DNA of 7,057 bases from Rickettsia typhi (GTDB taxonomy: Bacteria > Pseudomonadota > Alphaproteobacteria > Rickettsiales > UBA1997). Below the pieces are notes generated by a model. The model was not told the origin of the DNA. It made no database searches and was given only the letters and a program-made list of their open reading frames with translations. Positions 6,242 to 7,057 of the stretch are shown piece after piece (within the stretch, counting starts at the first letter, position 1; each line of letters opens with the position of its first letter). The position numbers and the translations under genes are program-made. Location of the stretch: NCBI GenBank assembly GCA_945898025.1, contig CAMDGT010000061.1, positions 1 through 7,057 on the forward strand, given 5' to 3'.

Positions 6242-7057
6242 CACAAATTGAAACAAAATTACAGGAACTTTTTCCTGAATTTAAAACTTACAAACAGCTA
6301 GAGCTAGAGCTTTATAAAGAAGATCGTTCGCAAATTGTTGAAAAACTGCTTTCTGTGCCAGAATTAAAAACTCATTTCTTTTACGAAGCAAGTGGTTACC
6401 TTGTGTTTGATGCCCAAAAGCTTATGGATTTTATTCGCCAAAAAGAAGTTTTTGCTTCTTCTTACACCAAATATAAAAACAAAATTACCCTTATGGCGGG
6501 CGAAAAATCTATCGCCAAAGAGCTTGGTGCGGTGGTTTTAAACTTTCCATTTAAGGAATGTGTTTTAGAAGGCGGAATGTCTACCGAAGACAAAAAACGA
6601 AGCGAAATATTCTACAACCAAACCCTTGCCCCCGAAGAAATTACAAGGCTTTTTGAGCCAAAAGTTTTAACAAATTTTATAAGGATTATTGCCAAAACAT
6701 TAAATAACCCTCTTGAGGGATGGTCGAAGGCAGAGACTTCCGGGAGGGGTAATAATCTTTATAATCCTCTGTTCCCTCGAGATCTTATTTCTTCGCTTCT
6801 TCGAGATTCTATTTCTCCGTCATCCTGCGCGAAGTCGCAGGATCTAAAAAAACTAAATATGGATCCTGCAACTTCGTTTCACTTCGCGCAGGATGAAGAA
6901 GAGGTTCAAAATATTACCTACCGTGCCTGCAACGACATTATTAACGAAAACGAAGCCAATGAAATAAAAAACTCTAAAATCAACCACCAAACCGATAACC
7001 TACTAATTAAAGGCAATAATCTATTGGCACTTTATAGCCTATTGCCAAAATATCGCG
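6238..7057 (+). CDS. mod: Type III-like site-specific adenine DNA methyltransferase (Mod), N-terminal part with in-frame repeat insertion
   Basis: I translated 273 residues without a stop to the window edge. The N-terminal region matches Mod subunits of type III restriction-modification systems: THFFYEASGYLVFD (45-58), SYTKYKNKI (75-83), VLNFPFKECVLEGGMSTEDK (100-119), EIFYNQTLAPEEITRLFEPK (123-142) and KVLTNF (142-147). TDNLLIKGNNLLALYSLLP (252-270) is the segment that precedes the DPPY catalytic motif, which lies beyond the window. Between about residues 157 and 222 the sequence is unlike the family, rich in Ser, Pro, Gly and Arg, and encoded by repeat DNA; the frame is intact across it. 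The ATG at 6238 overlaps the preceding small ORF's TGA as ATGA and has no Shine-Dalgarno. Whether a Res partner follows is unknown. Mod would methylate adenine at a specific DNA site. Confidence 0.88.
   Translation, partial: MTQIETKLQELFPEFKTYKQLELELYKEDRSQIVEKLLSVPELKTHFFYEASGYLVFDAQKLMDFIRQKEVFASSYTKYKNKITLMAGEKSIAKELGAVVLNFPFKECVLEGGMSTEDKKRSEIFYNQTLAPEEITRLFEPKVLTNFIRIIAKTLNNPLEGWSKAETSGRGNNLYNPLFPRDLISSLLRDSISPSSCAKSQDLKKLNMDPATSFHFAQDEEEVQNITYRACNDIINENEANEIKNSKINHQTDNLLIKGNNLLALYSLLPKYR
6706..6819 (+). repeat. Repeat-rich left part of the insertion in mod
   Basis: This stretch, coding roughly mod residues 157-194, holds three structures. CCCTC/GAGGG forms a tight palindrome at 6708-6719. 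AACCCTC (6706-6712) and GAGGGGT (6744-6750) are near-complementary ends of a larger imperfect hairpin with an inner GAAG/CTTC stem (6726-6740). A 19-nt direct repeat, TCGAGATCTTATTTCTTCG (6777-6795), recurs at 6801-6819 with 16 of 19 matches. The composition is more G/C-rich than the flanking gene. Its exact boundaries, and whether 6751-6819 is inserted or native, cannot be fixed from one sequence. Confidence 0.55.
6820..6896 (+). repeat. Palindromic repeat element (Rickettsia palindromic element-like) inside mod
   Basis: The outer arms TCATCCTGCGCGAAGT (6820-6835) and ACTTCGCGCAGGATGA (6881-6896) are perfect 16-bp inverted repeats. Inner arms GCAGGATC (6837-6844) and GATCCTGC (6862-6869) also pair, and CGAAGTCGCAGGATC (6830-6844) pairs with 6862-6876 at 14 of 15 positions, around an AT-rich centre. 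The left half is itself a hairpin: ATCCTGCG/CGCAGGAT with loop CGAAGT. The element is therefore two copies of one small hairpin in inverted orientation. It codes in frame for mod residues 195-220 without a stop. The comparison to Rickettsia palindromic elements rests on general architecture and location in a gene, not on a database match. Confidence 0.8.

Noticed and set aside
6706..6896. CRISPR array or insertion sequence as an explanation of the repeats in mod
   Set aside because: There are no regularly spaced identical repeats with unique spacers and no transposase; the architecture is a translated palindromic element.

Overview
This 7.1-kb window is AT-rich, compactly packed bacterial chromosome. 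The gene families (GlmM, TerC, a YceF-type Maf protein, FolE, TsaB, an ErpA-like A-type Fe-S carrier, a HisE-like domain, GuaB), the strong A/T bias, the scarcity of clear Shine-Dalgarno sites and a palindromic repeat sitting inside a reading frame all suggest an alphaproteobacterium of the Rickettsiales type (obligate intracellular or endosymbiont). That placement is an inference from style and gene content; no rRNA or other decisive marker is present.

Layout. Bases 1-2318 hold a four-gene minus-strand cluster, read folE > maf > terC > glmM. Junctions are a 1-nt stop/start overlap, a 1-nt gap and a 3-nt gap; glmM runs off the left edge. After a divergent spacer (2319-2546) comes tsaB on the plus strand, with a better start at 2547 than the longest open frame implies. 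It converges, with an 8-nt gap, on a minus-strand pair hisE-like > erpA-like (4306-3284). The HisE-like protein has a 120-residue low-complexity N-terminal extension containing 13-residue repeats. A 210-nt AT-rich spacer precedes guaB (plus, 4517-6046), the only gene with a good Shine-Dalgarno. A perfect 11-bp hairpin overlaps the guaB stop codon.

The right end looks like accessory DNA. A broken small ORF (6095-6241, one internal TAG) ends in an ATGA overlap with the start of a type III-like adenine DNA methyltransferase gene (mod, 6238 to the right edge, open throughout). Its N-terminal part is interrupted in frame, just before the methyltransferase fold, by up to about 190 nt of repeat DNA. 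The clearest part is a GC-richer double palindrome (6820-6896) whose outer arms match over 16 bp. It resembles the Rickettsia palindromic elements known to insert into protein-coding genes, and is the most interesting object in the window.

Most genes are housekeeping: cell-wall precursor (glmM), pterin (folE), guanine nucleotide (guaB), tRNA t6A modification (tsaB), Fe-S delivery (erpA) and nucleotide clean-up (maf, perhaps the HisE-like protein). I saw no tRNA, rRNA, CRISPR array, transposase or integrase.
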